Of a DNA stretch of 36,265 nt, positions 35,331-36,265 are shown piece by piece. Made by a program: the position numbers and the translations under genes. The stretch lies in contig JACQWL010000623.1 in the NCBI GenBank assembly GCA_016209255.1, positions 1 through 36,265 on the forward strand, written 5' to 3'. The notes below the pieces were generated by a model, which was given only the letters and a program-made list of their open reading frames with translations, did not search any database and was not told the DNA's origin. Numbering within the stretch: position 1 is the first letter of the stretch; each line of letters starts with the position of its first letter. This DNA comes from Verrucomicrobiota bacterium (GTDB taxonomy: Bacteria > Verrucomicrobiota > Verrucomicrobiia > Opitutales > Opitutaceae).

Positions 35331-36093
35331 ATGCCCGCCCCTCTTGTCCTGCCGGAAAAAACGCCCGTGTTTGGAGTTTGCATCGGATACCCCGGGCCCG
35401 GGGTGGTCGAACGCATCGGACTGGATTGAAATTGGATCTGGGTCGACGGCCAGCATGGCGAACTCGGTTATCAGGATATCCTCGGTCTGGTCCGCACAAG
35501 CGACCTCATCCGCCGCCCGGTCTTCGTGCGGGTTGCATCCCACGATTATGGCAAGATCGGCCGGGTTCTCGATATGGGCGCGACCGCGGTGATCGTTCCG
35601 TGTGTGGACACGGTCGAGCAGGCGAGGCAACTGGTCTTTGCCGCGAAATTCCCGCCCCTGGGCGGGCGGTCGTACGGCAGCCGGCGGAGCATCGACCTGT
35701 ACGGCCGCCGGTTTGTGGAGAAGGCCGACGTCGAAACCTTGCTCGTCGTCCAGATCGAGACGCCACTCGCAATTACGAACGCCGATGAGATCGCGGCACT
35801 TCCCGGGGGTGGACGCGTTGTTCCTGGGTCCGGATGACGTGATGCTGCGCCGCGGCTTCGCGATGAACACCCCGCGAAGTCCGGAGACCCTGGGTGACGA
35901 CATGCGCGCTGTGGCCGGCGCCTGCAAACGGCATGGAAAGAAAGCGGTCGCCGTCGGTGCCCATGCCGAAATGGCGGCCTTCGCGATGAAATGCGGGTAC
36001 GATCTAATCGTGGCCGGCGTCGACGTCGGCTTTCTCGCCAACGGTTCGGGCGCCGCCGCCGCCGAAATGAAGAAACTTGCAGCATCACGCTGA
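35331..36093 (+). pseudogene. HpcH/HpaI-family aldolase (2-keto-3-deoxy-sugar acid type), two lesions
   Basis: The family cleaves 2-keto-3-deoxy acids to pyruvate plus an aldehyde using a divalent metal. The reading from ATG 35331 (MPAPLVLPEKTPVFGVCIGY) meets TGA at 35427-35429, where relatives have an aromatic residue: LD-stop-NWIWVDGQHGE. The same frame continues through FVRVASHDYGKIGRVLD, AVIVPCVDTVEQA, the metal-binding Glu in VVQIETPLAI, to EIAALPG. A run of five G (35805-35809) then shifts the frame. With one G removed the text continues VDALFLGPDDVMLRRGFAMN to KKLAASR and stops at 36093. All key motifs are intact, so the lesions are either recent or sequencing errors. It resembles KDR/2-keto-3-deoxy-L-rhamnonate aldolases, but specificity is unproven. 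Confidence 0.82.
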
Positions 36094-36138
36094 GGGCGGG
36101 GGGTGCATCTCCAATGTGACGGTTCTCGGCGGATCGAG

Positions 36139-36158
36139 GGCGGGGGCTCTCACCCGCC
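36139..36158. repeat. GC-rich hairpin after the aldolase gene
   Basis: GGCGGG (36139-36144) pairs with CCCGCC (36153-36158) across an 8-base loop, 46 bases after the aldolase stop. A second intergenic palindrome-like segment follows at about 36214-36241: reversed, it reads TGTAGGCGAGGCCGCGCC, again with a GTAGG end. No T-run is present, so terminator function is uncertain. No gene is visible from 36094 to the window end. Confidence 0.45.
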
Positions 36159-36265
36159 ATCGGGCCATTGCGCGGTGAAGGCGCCGCGCCCCCAACACAT
36201 CCACCCTCAATCCACAGATGGACCAAGGCGCGGCCTCGCCTACATTTCGGTTTCCTCACCCGTGA

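Noticed and set aside
35427-35429. TGA read as tryptophan (recoded genetic code)
   Set aside because: TGA ends other genes in the window at plausible C-termini (for example 10457-10459 and 33531-33533), and the same aldolase gene has an independent frameshift. A mutation or sequencing error is simpler.

Overview
The window looks like a high-GC chromosome segment from a Verrucomicrobiota bacterium, most likely Opitutaceae-like. This is inferred from gene content: a PVC-type membrane-bound dehydrogenase with a C-terminal CxxCH cytochrome module, a DUF6797-like propeller/cytochrome c protein, three secreted formylglycine-type sulfatases, a secreted Gfo/Idh/MocA protein, large TonB-dependent receptors, and many small dispersed palindromes. 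Nearly every gene starts with a signal peptide and few have a clear Shine-Dalgarno sequence. No rRNA, tRNA, CRISPR, integrase or transposase was seen.

Layout. Positions 1-1494 are the edge of a polysaccharide-biosynthesis region (partial methyltransferase, divergent GT2 glycosyltransferase). Positions 1495-2309 are repeat-rich spacer. Positions 2310-17645 are mostly on the minus strand: galactose-binding/PVC dehydrogenase/HEAT/cytochrome c protein, Gfo/Idh/MocA protein, sulfatase, one plus-strand sulfatase, DUF6797-like cytochrome c protein, third sulfatase, and a TonB-dependent receptor. From 17833 to the right end everything is on the plus strand: two consecutive modules of a five-bladed-propeller glycosidase-like gene plus a PcRGLX/YetA-like (exo-rhamnogalacturonan lyase-like) gene, an extra RIFT-barrel fragment, a second TonB-dependent receptor, a third propeller protein, a neutral-ceramidase-like hydrolase, a secreted propeller-like protein of unknown function, and a broken HpcH/HpaI-type aldolase gene.

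How it may work (inference). Sulfatases, exo-rhamnogalacturonan-lyase-like proteins, glycosidase-like propellers, two outer-membrane receptors and a 2-keto-3-deoxy-sugar-type aldolase fit a locus for degrading a sulfated, deoxysugar-rich polysaccharide, with the two cytochrome c proteins feeding periplasmic sugar oxidation into respiration. The substrate cannot be read from sequence.

The most unusual features: (i) the two glycosidase/lyase modules carry large, mostly in-frame internal deletions, and the two lyase copies have reciprocal deletions, so neither is complete but together they cover one full protein; (ii) both TonB receptor genes are preceded by the same 12-nt box containing a FadR-like TNGTNNNACNA operator, in the same orientation; (iii) each of the three sulfatases departs from the family at a different active-site position; (iv) several dispersed palindromic repeat families occur, including a 65-nt repeat found near both ends of the locus; (v) the aldolase gene has a Trp-to-TGA stop and a +1 frameshift in a G run, so sequencing error must be separated from real decay.
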